64,000 nucleotides of DNA from Streptomyces liangshanensis (GTDB lineage: Bacteria > Actinomycetota > Actinomycetes > Streptomycetales > Streptomycetaceae). Where the stretch lies: NCBI RefSeq assembly GCF_011694815.1, contig NZ_CP050177.1:5620001-5684000 (forward strand), in the 5' to 3' direction. Below the pieces are notes generated by a model that made no database searches, had not been told where the DNA came from, and saw only the letters and a program-made list of their open reading frames with translations. Position numbers and translations under genes: made by a program. Shown here one piece after another: positions 37,014 to 45,071 of the stretch (positions are counted from its first letter, which is position 1; every line of letters starts with the position of its first letter).

Positions 37014-37756
37014 CCGTGGACTTCACCCGTTTCCCGCTCGCCCCGGGCGACCGCGTGCTCGACCTGGGGTGCGGCGCGGGCCGCCACGCCTTCGAGTGCT
37101 ACCGGCGCGGCGCCCAGGTCGTGGCGCTCGACCGGAACGGCGACGAGATCCGCGAAGTGGCCAAGTGGTTCGCCGCGATGAAGCAGGAGGGGGAGGCGCC
37201 CGAGGGCGCCACCGCCACCGCGATGGAGGGCGACGCGCTCAACCTGCCGTTCCCGGACGAGTCGTTCGACGTCGTCATCATCTCCGAGGTGATGGAGCAC
37301 ATCCCCGACGACAAGGGCGTGCTCGCCGAGATGGTCCGCGTCCTGCGCCCCGGCGGCCGGATCGCCGTGACCGTGCCGCGGTACGGCCCCGAGAAGGTGT
37401 GCTGGGCGCTGTCCGACGCGTACCACGAGGTCGAGGGCGGCCACATCCGCATCTACAAGGCCGACGAACTCCTCGGCAAGATGCGGGAATCGGGCCTCAA
37501 GCCGTACGGTACGCACCACGCGCACGCGCTCCACGCGCCGTACTGGTGGCTCAAGTGCGCCTTCGGCGTGGACAACGACAAGGCGCTGCCCGTCCGCGCG
37601 TACCACAAGCTGCTCGTCTGGGACATCATGAAGAAGCCCTTCGCCACCCGGTTCACCGAGCAACTCCTCAACCCCGTCGTCGGCAAGAGCTTCGTGGCCT
37701 ACGCGACCAAGCCGCACCTGCCGGCGCCCCGCCCGGCCACGACGGACGCCGCGTGA
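37007..37756 (+). CDS. Class I SAM-dependent methyltransferase
   Basis: A 249-residue methyltransferase. Motif I is VLDLGCGAGRHAFE near residues 18-31, the acidic motif II VVALDRNG, and VVIISEVMEHIPDD near 96-109 is the post-I motif. FAVTVPR-like IAVTVPRYGPEKVCW follows. The C-terminal half has conserved aromatic residues (HHAHALHAPYWWLKCAFG) that may form the acceptor site. GTG 37007 starts 7 bp before the glycosyltransferase stop with AGCAGGA 5 bp upstream. It overlaps the toroid gene as GTGA. The acceptor is probably the glycosylated product. Confidence 0.88.
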   Translation: MLTVDFTRFPLAPGDRVLDLGCGAGRHAFECYRRGAQVVALDRNGDEIREVAKWFAAMKQEGEAPEGATATAMEGDALNLPFPDESFDVVIISEVMEHIPDDKGVLAEMVRVLRPGGRIAVTVPRYGPEKVCWALSDAYHEVEGGHIRIYKADELLGKMRESGLKPYGTHHAHALHAPYWWLKCAFGVDNDKALPVRAYHKLLVWDIMKKPFATRFTEQLLNPVVGKSFVAYATKPHLPAPRPATTDAA

Positions 37757-38850
37757 CCCTGCCCGGAGCCGGCCCCGGCCGTACCGAACACCTCGTCCTG
37801 CCCGGGGTCCTCACCGACGAGCAGGCGGCCGAGACGGTCGCCGGCATCCTCGCCGCCCAGCGGCCCGACGGCGCGATCCCCTGGTTCCGCGGCCACCACC
37901 TCGACCCCTGGGACCACGTCGAGGCGGCCATGGCCCTGGACGCGGCGGGCGAACACGAAGCGGCCGGGCGGGCCTACACGTGGCTGGCGGCCCGGCAGAA
38001 CGAGGACGGGTCCTGGTACGCGGCGTACCCCGACACCGACGAGACCGGCCGCACCGGGGGCCACGACGACCTCGCCCGGGAGACCAACTTCTGCGCCTAC
38101 GCGGCCGTCGGCGTCTGGCACCACTACCTCGCCACCGGCGACGACGGCTTCCTCGACGGCATGTGGCCGGTCGTCCACGCGGCCGTCGAGTTCGTCCTCG
38201 CCCTCCAGCAGCCGGGCGGTGAGATCGGCTGGAAGCGCGAGGCCGACGGCACGCCGGTCAACGACGCCCTGCTGACCGGCAGTTCGTCCATCTACCAGGC
38301 GCTGCGCTGCGCCCTCGCGATCGCCGAGGAACGCGAGGAGCCGCAGCCCGACTGGGAGTTGGCGGCCGGCGCGCTCGGACACGCGATCCGCGACCACCCG
38401 GAGCGCTTCCTCGACAAGAGCCGCTACTCGATGGACTGGTACTACCCGGTCCTGGCCGGCGCGATGACGGGGACCCAGGCCAAGGCGCGGATCGAGGACG
38501 GCTGGGACCGCTTCGTCGTACCGGACCTCGGCGTGCGCTGTGTCTCGCCCAACCCGTGGGTGACCGGCGGCGAGAGCTGTGAACTCGCCCTGGCGCTCTG
38601 GGTGGTGGGGGAGTCCGACCGGGCGCTGGAGATCCTCCAGTCCATCCAGCACCTGCGCGCCGGGGACGGCATGTACTGGACGGGGTACGTCTTCGAGGGC
38701 GACCGCGCCGTCTGGCCCGAGGAGCGGACCACCTGGACGGCGGGGGCGCTGCTGCTCGCGGCGGCCGCCCTCGGTGGGGACGAGGCGACCACCGCGGTGT
38801 TCGGCGGCGAACGGCTGCCGTACGGACTGGAACCGGACTGCTGCGGTTGA
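37753..38850 (+). CDS. Prenyltransferase-like alpha-toroid protein
   Basis: A 365-residue soluble protein with alpha/alpha-toroid repeats: ILAAQRPDGAIPWFRG, WLAARQNEDGSWYAAYP, YLATGDDGFLDGMWPVVHAA. The DGSW- and D-x-G-x-W-type motifs occur in prenyltransferases, squalene cyclases and glycoside hydrolases of clan GH-L alike. The pattern of Trp, Tyr and Asp residues is closer to GH15/GH-like toroids than to true terpene cyclases because no DxDD is seen. Automated pipelines name it prenyltransferase. GTG 37753 overlaps the methyltransferase stop. Function open. Confidence 0.82.
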   Translation: MTLPGAGPGRTEHLVLPGVLTDEQAAETVAGILAAQRPDGAIPWFRGHHLDPWDHVEAAMALDAAGEHEAAGRAYTWLAARQNEDGSWYAAYPDTDETGRTGGHDDLARETNFCAYAAVGVWHHYLATGDDGFLDGMWPVVHAAVEFVLALQQPGGEIGWKREADGTPVNDALLTGSSSIYQALRCALAIAEEREEPQPDWELAAGALGHAIRDHPERFLDKSRYSMDWYYPVLAGAMTGTQAKARIEDGWDRFVVPDLGVRCVSPNPWVTGGESCELALALWVVGESDRALEILQSIQHLRAGDGMYWTGYVFEGDRAVWPEERTTWTAGALLLAAAALGGDEATTAVFGGERLPYGLEPDCCG

Positions 38851-38876
38851 ACGCCGGGTGAGCGGCGTCGGTGGCG

Positions 38877-39170
38877 TCAGTGGCGGCGCAGCCGGCTCGC
38901 CAGCGCGTGGCCGATGAACAGGTAGACGACGGCGGCAAGACCGTAGCCACAGACGACGCGGGCCCAGGCCTCGTCGAACGTGAACAGGTCGTAGGACCAG
39001 CCGGCGAGCCAGCGTGCCGCGTCCTGGATGAAGTTCACCAGTTCGTTGGCCCGGTTGGCGTCCAGCAGGTACATCAGGATCCAGAGGCCCAGGATGAAGG
39101 CCATGATGTCCGCGATGACGACGATGATCGTCGCCGCGGAGCCGCTTCCACTGCGCGTCGTTGAGGACAT
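38877..39170 (-). CDS. Small two-helix membrane protein, unknown
   Basis: A 97-residue protein with hydrophobic segments at about 15-38 (IIVVIADIMAFILGLWILMYLL) and 72-92 (VVCGYGLAAVVYLFIGHALA). The intervening amphipathic piece is NELVNFIQDAARWLAGW. It converges with the toroid gene and diverges from the next. No ribosome-binding site of note precedes ATG 39170. Similar small membrane proteins are conserved in Streptomyces but uncharacterised. Confidence 0.7.
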   Translation of the reverse strand: MSSTTRSGSGSAATIIVVIADIMAFILGLWILMYLLDANRANELVNFIQDAARWLAGWSYDLFTFDEAWARVVCGYGLAAVVYLFIGHALASRLRRH

Positions 39171-39244
39171 GTCGAACGTGTTGCCGATTGCGGGCGCGTG
39201 AAACCCGGTGGGCGCCCCGGGCCGCCGTCCCTAGGATCCCTCCC

Positions 39245-40075
39245 ATGACGCGCCTCGGACATGACCGCTATTGCGACGAAATCGTCGGCCAGACGGACCG
39301 GTTGAGGGACGCCCTGACGGGCGCCGACCTCTCCGTGACCGTACCCGGCTGCCCCGACTGGACCCTGGGGCAGCTGGCCCGGCACGTGGGCGGCGCGCAT
39401 CGCTGGGTCGAGATGCTCGTACGGACACGGGCCACGGCGGACATCCCCGAGGAAGAGGCCCCCGGCGCGCGGGGCCCGGACGACGCCGACCCCGCGGCAC
39501 TCGACGCCTGGCTGGAGGAGGGGGCGCGGAAGACCGCCGCGACCCTGCGGGCCGCGGGCCCCGACGCCGAGGTGTGGAGCTGGGCATGGGAGCACACGGC
39601 GGGCTTCTGGGCGCGGCGCATGGCCCTGGAGACCGTGGTCCACCGCGCGGACGCCGCCATGGCCGCCCAAGTGCCGTACGAGGTGGAACCGTTGATGGCG
39701 GCGGACACGATCGACGAGTGGCTCCGGATCCTGGCCTTCGCCCAGGCCGGCGGCGACCCGGAAGCGGCCGACCTGCGCGGCGGCGGCCGCAGCATCCACC
39801 TCCACGCGACGGACACGTCGGGCGACCACCTCCAGGGCGGCCACTCCCAGGACGACCACCCCCAGGGCATCGACGCCGAGTGGCTCATCGAGTTCGGCGA
39901 GGACGGGTTCACCTGGCGGCACGACCACCGGAAGGCGACCGTCGCGCTGCGCGGACCGCTCACCGACCTCATGCTCGTCCTCCAGCGCCGCCTGCCCGCC
40001 GACAGCGGCCGGGTGGAGGTGCTGGGAGACGCGAAGCTGCTCGACTTCTGGCTGGAGCGCACGTCGTTCGGCTGA
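39245..40075 (+). CDS. Maleylpyruvate-isomerase-fold mycothiol-dependent enzyme
   Basis: A 276-residue DinB-like protein (TIGR03083 type). It opens DRYCDEIVGQTDRLRDALTGADLSVTVPGCPDWTLGQLARHVGG; the His of LARHVGGAHRW near residue 57, the Glu of ALETVVHRADAA near 135 and its His are the likely metal ligands for mycothiol transfer. An insertion rich in His, Gln and Asp (DHLQGGHSQDDHPQG) sits in the C-terminal half near 198-212, probably a lineage-specific loop. The substrate is unknown. ATG 39245 follows GGATCCCTCCC. Confidence 0.86.
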   Translation: MTRLGHDRYCDEIVGQTDRLRDALTGADLSVTVPGCPDWTLGQLARHVGGAHRWVEMLVRTRATADIPEEEAPGARGPDDADPAALDAWLEEGARKTAATLRAAGPDAEVWSWAWEHTAGFWARRMALETVVHRADAAMAAQVPYEVEPLMAADTIDEWLRILAFAQAGGDPEAADLRGGGRSIHLHATDTSGDHLQGGHSQDDHPQGIDAEWLIEFGEDGFTWRHDHRKATVALRGPLTDLMLVLQRRLPADSGRVEVLGDAKLLDFWLERTSFG

Positions 40076-40109
40076 CCGGCCGCGCGCCGCGCCGCCCCCG
40101 TACACACGG

Positions 40110-40140
40110 GTGGCCCCCGCCCTGACCGGGCGGGGGCCAC
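40110..40140. terminator. Bidirectional terminator between converging genes
   Basis: A perfect 13-bp inverted repeat with a 5-nt TGACC loop, midway between the stops at 40075 and 40164. Confidence 0.9.
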
Positions 40141-40163
40141 ACACGTACGACGACCTGATCCGG

Positions 40164-41081
40164 TCAGCCGCGCTGGATACCACTCGTGTCCTGGAGGACG
40201 CCGCGGCGGCCGTCCTGCGTCTGGGCCACCAGGCCCGAGCCGCGCTGCTCCACCGCGAGGTACCAGGTGCCGGGCGCCAGTTCGGCGATCGGACCGGGCG
40301 AACCGTCCTCCCCGTACAGCGGCCTGGCCACCGGCACCGCGAACCAGAACGGCGCGAAGTCACCCGCGCCGGAACCGGCGGCGGCGCCCGCGGCCGGAGC
40401 CGCGCCGCCCTGGGACTGCTGACCCTGCGGCCCGCCCCCCAGGGACTGGCCCTGCGGCCGGCCGCCGAACGGCCCGCCCGCGCCGGACTGGCCGCCCTGC
40501 GCGCCGTACGGCTGGGACTGACCCGGCTGCGCGCCGTAGGGCTGCTGGCCGCCCGGGTAGCCGTACCCCTGGCCCGGAGCGCCGGGACCGCCGGGCTGCC
40601 CACCGTACGGCTGCGGGGCCGGCGGCTTCGGGGCGCCGAGGAGCGCCACCTTGAGCGGCGGTACGAGCGGGGTCGCCACCGCGGCGCCCGCCATGATCAG
40701 CGTCGCGACGAAACCGAGGATGAGCCCGGCCCCCGCGTCGACGCTGAACCCGGCGGGGAGGATCGCGGAACCCGCCGGGTCGAAGAGCGCGCCGAGCGCC
40801 GTCCACGCCGCGAACACCGTGAACGCGACGCCGAACGGGGCCAGTTCGATGCCCGCGACCTTGAGCGGCCGGGGCAGCGCGCGGGAAACGACGATCAGTG
40901 CCGCGCCGATGAGGCCCGCCAGGTAGATCCCCAGGATCAGGACACCGTTGTCCCAGGCGGTCGGCGCGTTGTCGCACTCACTGCCGTCGCAGCCGATCGT
41001 GTTGAGGAACGAGGCGATGAACAGCAACACCGCTGCACCGATCACCACGCCGTCGCCTCGTGTGAGGGAGCGGAAGTTCAC
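40164..41081 (-). CDS. Membrane protein with Gly/Gln/Tyr-rich C-terminal region (DUF5336-like)
   Basis: A 305-residue protein with four hydrophobic segments in residues 10-150 (VVIGAAVLLFIASFL, LILGIYLAGLIGAALIVVS, FGVAFTVFAAWTALGALF, LILGFVATLIMAGAAV). A low-complexity region of Q-P-Y-G-x-Q and G-G-Q repeats follows (about 165-235), then a short conserved end (WFAVPVARPLYGEDGSPGP). The architecture resembles mycobacterial 34-kDa antigen-like DUF5336 proteins, but I cannot confirm the family. GTG 41081 follows AAGGA at 9 bp. Function unknown. Confidence 0.72.
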   Translation of the reverse strand: MNFRSLTRGDGVVIGAAVLLFIASFLNTIGCDGSECDNAPTAWDNGVLILGIYLAGLIGAALIVVSRALPRPLKVAGIELAPFGVAFTVFAAWTALGALFDPAGSAILPAGFSVDAGAGLILGFVATLIMAGAAVATPLVPPLKVALLGAPKPPAPQPYGGQPGGPGAPGQGYGYPGGQQPYGAQPGQSQPYGAQGGQSGAGGPFGGRPQGQSLGGGPQGQQSQGGAAPAAGAAAGSGAGDFAPFWFAVPVARPLYGEDGSPGPIAELAPGTWYLAVEQRGSGLVAQTQDGRRGVLQDTSGIQRG

Positions 41082-41278
41082 GTAACAATCCTTCGTCAGT
41101 CGTCTCGTCGGGGCGGTCTCGTGGGCCGCCGTCAGGCGGTGCGAAGCTCGGGGGCGGCTCCCCATCGTACGGATGAATCTATCGCCTGCCCGGGCGGGGC
41201 GTCTGCCGGGTGCCACGACCTCCGGGGCCCGTCGACGGGACGGTCCTGGGCGGAGGACACCGCCTCCGCGCACACCCC

Positions 41279-42229
41279 TCAGGGCGCCAGGAAGCCGCTG
41301 ATGCCCTCCGCGAGCCCGCGCGCCGCCTTCTGCCGCCAGTCCGCGCTGGTGAGGAGCGCCGCGTCCTTCGGATCGCGCATGTTGCCGCACTCGACGAAGA
41401 CCTTGGGCACGGTCGAGAGGTTGAGGCCGCCGAGATCCTTGCGGACGTCCAACCCCGTACCGTCACCGATGTAGTTGGAGGGCGCGCTGCCCGTGACGGC
41501 CGCGAACCGGCCCGCGATGTGCTCGCCGAGGTCGCGCGAGGGGCCCACGATGGGCGTGGTGTCCGCGCCGCCGCCCTTCACCAGGCCGGGCAGGATCACG
41601 TGGAAGCCGCGGTTGCCCACCGCCGAGCCGTCCGCGTGGACGGAGACGACGGCGTCGGCCTTCGCGCGGTTGCCGATCCGGGCGCGCTCGTCGACACACG
41701 GGCCGAACGGGCGGTCGTCGTCCTGGGTCAGGGTCACCGTCGCGCCCTCCTTCTTCAGGAGGTCGCGCAGCCGGTGCGACACGTCGAGGGTGAACGCGGC
41801 CTCGGCGTAACCGGCGTTGGTGGCGGTGCCGGTGGTGTCGCACTCCTTGCTGGTGGGCCCGATCTGCACCTGCTTGTTGATCTCGGCGGTGTGCAGGTGG
41901 TTACGGGTGTTGTGCCCCGGGTCGATGACCACGACCTTGCCCGCGAGGGGGCCCTTCGCCGGGTCGGTGGCACCCGGCGAGGCGGGGCCGGAACCGCCGG
42001 GCTCGGCGTCGCCGGGGACGCCGTCGCCGAGCAGGGTGCCGGAGCGGCCGGTGGGCGAGGCGCTGGCGGTGGCCGCCGCGGCGTTCCCGCCGTCGTCGCC
42101 GGATCCCCCCAGGCCCTGCCAGACGAGCACGCCCACCACGGCGGCCGGCACCAGGGTCGCGACCGTGAGGGTGAGGGGGTTCAGGCCGAAGCGGCGGCGG
42201 GGCGCGGGCTGGCTCTCGTCGTACGACAC
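41279..42229 (-). CDS. N-acetylmuramoyl-L-alanine amidase (Amidase_3)
   Basis: A 316-residue cell-wall hydrolase. One N-terminal membrane anchor (LTVATLVPAAVVGVLVWQGL) and a Gly/Ser linker precede the Amidase_3 domain: VVVIDPGHNTRN near 105 with the first zinc His, AEINKQV with the Glu, VVSVHADGSA near 200 with the second His, and KVFVECGNMRDPKDAAL near 275 with the catalytic Glu. It cuts the muramyl-peptide bond. GTG 42229 lies 22 bp after the methyltransferase stop, so the two probably form an operon. No strong ribosome-binding site was seen; a GTG at 42283 is an alternative. Confidence 0.87.
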   Translation of the reverse strand: MSYDESQPAPRRRFGLNPLTLTVATLVPAAVVGVLVWQGLGGSGDDGGNAAAATASASPTGRSGTLLGDGVPGDAEPGGSGPASPGATDPAKGPLAGKVVVIDPGHNTRNHLHTAEINKQVQIGPTSKECDTTGTATNAGYAEAAFTLDVSHRLRDLLKKEGATVTLTQDDDRPFGPCVDERARIGNRAKADAVVSVHADGSAVGNRGFHVILPGLVKGGGADTTPIVGPSRDLGEHIAGRFAAVTGSAPSNYIGDGTGLDVRKDLGGLNLSTVPKVFVECGNMRDPKDAALLTSADWRQKAARGLAEGISGFLAP

Positions 42230-42251
42230 GCCGTGATCGTAGACCTCGGGC

Positions 42252-42911
42252 TCAGAGTCCCGCCGCCGTACGCCGCAGGACACGCAGCGAGTCCGTCGCC
42301 GAGACCTCGGTGAACGCGCCCGAGGCCAGGGCGCGGCGATGGACGCGGTACGGGGCCTGGCCGCCGTCCGCCGGGTCGGGGAACACGTCGTGGATCACGA
42401 GCAGGCCGCCCTCGGCGAGGTGCGGGGCCCACCCCTCGTAGTCGGCGTTCGCGTGCGCGTCGGTGTGGCCGCCGTCCACGAAGACCAGCCCGAGCGGCCG
42501 GCCCCAGACCGCCGCGACCTGCGGGGACCTGCCGACCACCGCGATCACGTGGTCCTCCAGGCCGGCGCGGTGGAGCGTACGGCGGAAGGCGGGCAGGGTG
42601 TCCATCAGCCCGACGCCGGGGTCGACCAGCGACGGGTCGTGGTACTCCCACCCCGGCTGCTGCTCCTCGCTGCCCCGGTGGTGGTCGACGGTGACGGCCA
42701 CCGTCCCGGCCGCGCGGGCCGCGGCGGCCAGCAGGATCGTGGAGCGCCCGCAGTACGTACCGACTTCGAGGAGCGGCAGGCCGAGCGCGGCCGCCTCGGT
42801 CGCGGCCGCGTGGAGGGCGAGCCCTTCGTGGACGGGCATGAACCCCTGGGCGGACTCGAAGGCCTGGAGGACCTCCGGCTCCGGGGCGATCGCCTGGGTC
42901 CCGGCGGGCAT
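42252..42911 (-). CDS. Class I SAM-dependent methyltransferase
   Basis: A 219-residue methyltransferase. The SAM motif appears as LLEVGTYCGRSTILLAAAA near residues 47-65 and the acidic motif is VTVDHHRGSEEQQ near 73-85. Later LGLVFVDGGHTDAHAN and GGLLVIHDVFPDPADGG match the catechol/sugar O-methyltransferase subgroup (class I, Methyltransf_24). ATG 42911 follows GAGGAG at 6 bp. It precedes the amidase gene on the same strand. A tandem GTGCGGCTG repeat lies just upstream. The acceptor substrate is unknown. Confidence 0.86.
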   Translation of the reverse strand: MPAGTQAIAPEPEVLQAFESAQGFMPVHEGLALHAAATEAAALGLPLLEVGTYCGRSTILLAAAARAAGTVAVTVDHHRGSEEQQPGWEYHDPSLVDPGVGLMDTLPAFRRTLHRAGLEDHVIAVVGRSPQVAAVWGRPLGLVFVDGGHTDAHANADYEGWAPHLAEGGLLVIHDVFPDPADGGQAPYRVHRRALASGAFTEVSATDSLRVLRRTAAGL

Positions 42912-43024
42912 GGGCTCTCCTCACGGTGGTGCGGCTGGTGCGGCTGGTGCGGTGTCCATGGTGCCGTACGCCCCCGACCGCGCCGCCCATGTCCCGTACC
43001 GCAGGATCGCCGGATCAGCTCAGC

Positions 43025-44797
43025 TCAGGACGGCACCCGCTCCTGCGCGCCCTCCGCCAGCACCAGGTCGATCTCCACCGGCACCCCGCCGCCCGGGTAC
43101 ACGGCCGGGCACGCGAACGGCGCGTACCCCGTGGCCGTCCCCGCCAGCACGAAGGGGCCGTCGGACGGCGGGAGCAGCGTGTAGCCGCCGTCCTCGCCCG
43201 CGACGGTCAGCCCCGCCTGCCGCCCGTTGCGGTCGATCAGGGTGACGTTCGCCCGCGCGACGGGCACCCCGTACGCGTCCAGCACCCGGCCCCGGAAACC
43301 GCCGGACCCGGCGACCAGGGTGGCCGCGCCGAGCGCCTCGCTCCCGCCCGCCGCGTCCTTCGCGGCCCGCCGCCCCGCCGCCTGCGACGGCAGGAAGGAC
43401 GCCAGTACCAGGCCGCCGATCACCGCGGCCGTCGCGATGACGAACGAGATCCGGAAGCCGTGCAGCGTGGGCACCGCCACCCCGCCGACCTGGACGGAGG
43501 TGTGCGCGAGGACCATCCCGATGACGGCGCTCGACAGCGACGTACCGACGGACCGCATCAGGGTGTTGAGCCCGTTCGCCGCACCCGTCTCCGACGGGTC
43601 GACCGCGCCGATGATCAGCGCGGGCAGCGAGGAGTAGGCCAGCCCGATCCCGGCGCCCACGACGACGGAGATGACCACGGTCTGCCACACGGCGCTCATC
43701 AGGCCGAGCCCCGCGCCGTACCCGACGCCGATGACCAGCATGCCGAGCATGAGGGACACCTTGGGCCCGTACTTGGCGGAGATCCGGGCGTAGAGGGGAG
43801 CGGTCAGCATCATCGTCAGGCCGAGCGGCGCCACGCACAGGCCCGCGACCACCATGGACTGCCCGAGGCCGTAGCCGTTGGACGCGGGGAGCTGGAGCAG
43901 TTGCGGCAGGACGAGCGTGATGGCGTAGAACGCCACCCCGACCATGATCGAGGTGAGGTTGGTGAGCAGCACCTCACGGCGGGCCGTGGTGCGCAGGTCG
44001 ACCAGCGGGGCCGCGACGCGCAGCTCCATCAGGCCCCAGAGCAGCAGGATGACGGCGGCCAGGGCGAAGAGGCCGAGCGTGGTGGCCGACCCCCAGCCCC
44101 AGTCGCTGCCCTTGGTGATCGGCAGCAGCAGGGCGACGAGTCCGGCGGAGAGCCCGATCGCGCCGAGCCAGTCGAACGTGCCCGCGGCCCGTACCGACGA
44201 CTCCGGTACGAGGAAGAACGCCAGGCCCATCGACAGCACGCCGAGGCCGGCCGAGCCGAAGAACAGCGTGTGCCAGTCGGAGTTCTGGGCCACCACCGCG
44301 GCGGCGGGCAGGGCGAGTCCGCCGCCGACGCCGATGGAGGAGCTCATCAGGGCCATCGCCGAGCCGAGCTTCTCGCGCGGCAGCTCGTCGCGCATGATGC
44401 CGATGCCCAGCGGGATGGCGCCCATGGCGAAGCCCTGGAGGGCCCGGCCGACGATCATCACGAGCAGGTTGTCGGTGAAGCCGCAGACCAGGGAGCCGAC
44501 GACCATGACGGCGAGGCTCGCGAGGAGCATGCGCCGTTTGCCGAACAGGTCGCCGAGGCGGCCCATGATCGGGGTGGAGATGGCGCCGGCGAGGAGCGTG
44601 GCGGTCATGACCCAGGTGGCGTTGGCCGGCGCCGTGTGCAGCAGGGTGGGCAGGTCCTTGATGACCGGGACGAGAAGTGTCTGCATCACCGCGACGGTGA
44701 TGCCCGCGAAGGCGAGGACGGGGACGATGGCGCCGGTTCCGCGCTCCCGGGTGACCGGGGGAGTCCCGGCGAACTGATCGTGCGTCGTCTGCGGCAT
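43025..44797 (-). CDS. DHA2-like MFS exporter with carboxypeptidase-regulatory-like tail
   Basis: A 590-residue transporter with 14 predicted helices (about residues 20-475): VMTATLLAGAISTPIMGRLGDLFGKRRM is helix 2 plus motif A. Residues about 495-580 are a soluble beta-sandwich of the carboxypeptidase-regulatory-like type (GFRGRVLDAYGVPVARANVT, GEDGGYTLLPPSDGPFVLAG). Such a domain on an MFS exporter is unusual and may face the outside or cytoplasm. ATG 44797 follows GGAGG at 10 bp. It is divergent from a second exporter at 45072, and the two may export related compounds. Confidence 0.86.
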   Translation of the reverse strand: MPQTTHDQFAGTPPVTRERGTGAIVPVLAFAGITVAVMQTLLVPVIKDLPTLLHTAPANATWVMTATLLAGAISTPIMGRLGDLFGKRRMLLASLAVMVVGSLVCGFTDNLLVMIVGRALQGFAMGAIPLGIGIMRDELPREKLGSAMALMSSSIGVGGGLALPAAAVVAQNSDWHTLFFGSAGLGVLSMGLAFFLVPESSVRAAGTFDWLGAIGLSAGLVALLLPITKGSDWGWGSATTLGLFALAAVILLLWGLMELRVAAPLVDLRTTARREVLLTNLTSIMVGVAFYAITLVLPQLLQLPASNGYGLGQSMVVAGLCVAPLGLTMMLTAPLYARISAKYGPKVSLMLGMLVIGVGYGAGLGLMSAVWQTVVISVVVGAGIGLAYSSLPALIIGAVDPSETGAANGLNTLMRSVGTSLSSAVIGMVLAHTSVQVGGVAVPTLHGFRISFVIATAAVIGGLVLASFLPSQAAGRRAAKDAAGGSEALGAATLVAGSGGFRGRVLDAYGVPVARANVTLIDRNGRQAGLTVAGEDGGYTLLPPSDGPFVLAGTATGYAPFACPAVYPGGGVPVEIDLVLAEGAQERVPS

Positions 44798-45071
44798 TCG
44801 GGCGGCCTCCGGCAGGGAAGAGTGCGGGCATCGGTGTGCCGGCAAAGTGGATGCAGTGTGAACCTTCTCTCGGGCCCCGGTTATTCCGGACTCCTCTCCG
44901 GTTTTTCCCGGGCGGGTGGTTTGGTGCGCAAATGCCCCTGAATCTCCCCCTGGTGGCGTCGGCGTGCCGTCCCCGCGGCGCCCGGCTTCCTGACACGCCG
45001 TCACCGGACGGGCGGTACGGAGAGGTCGTACGTCCAATTCCCGATGTACGGGCCGCCGGGGGCCTGAGACC

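Noticed and set aside
37753..38850. Calling the toroid protein a true terpene cyclase
   Set aside because: No DxDD or DxDDTA acid motif or aspartate-rich isoprenoid motif is visible, so only the fold is supported.
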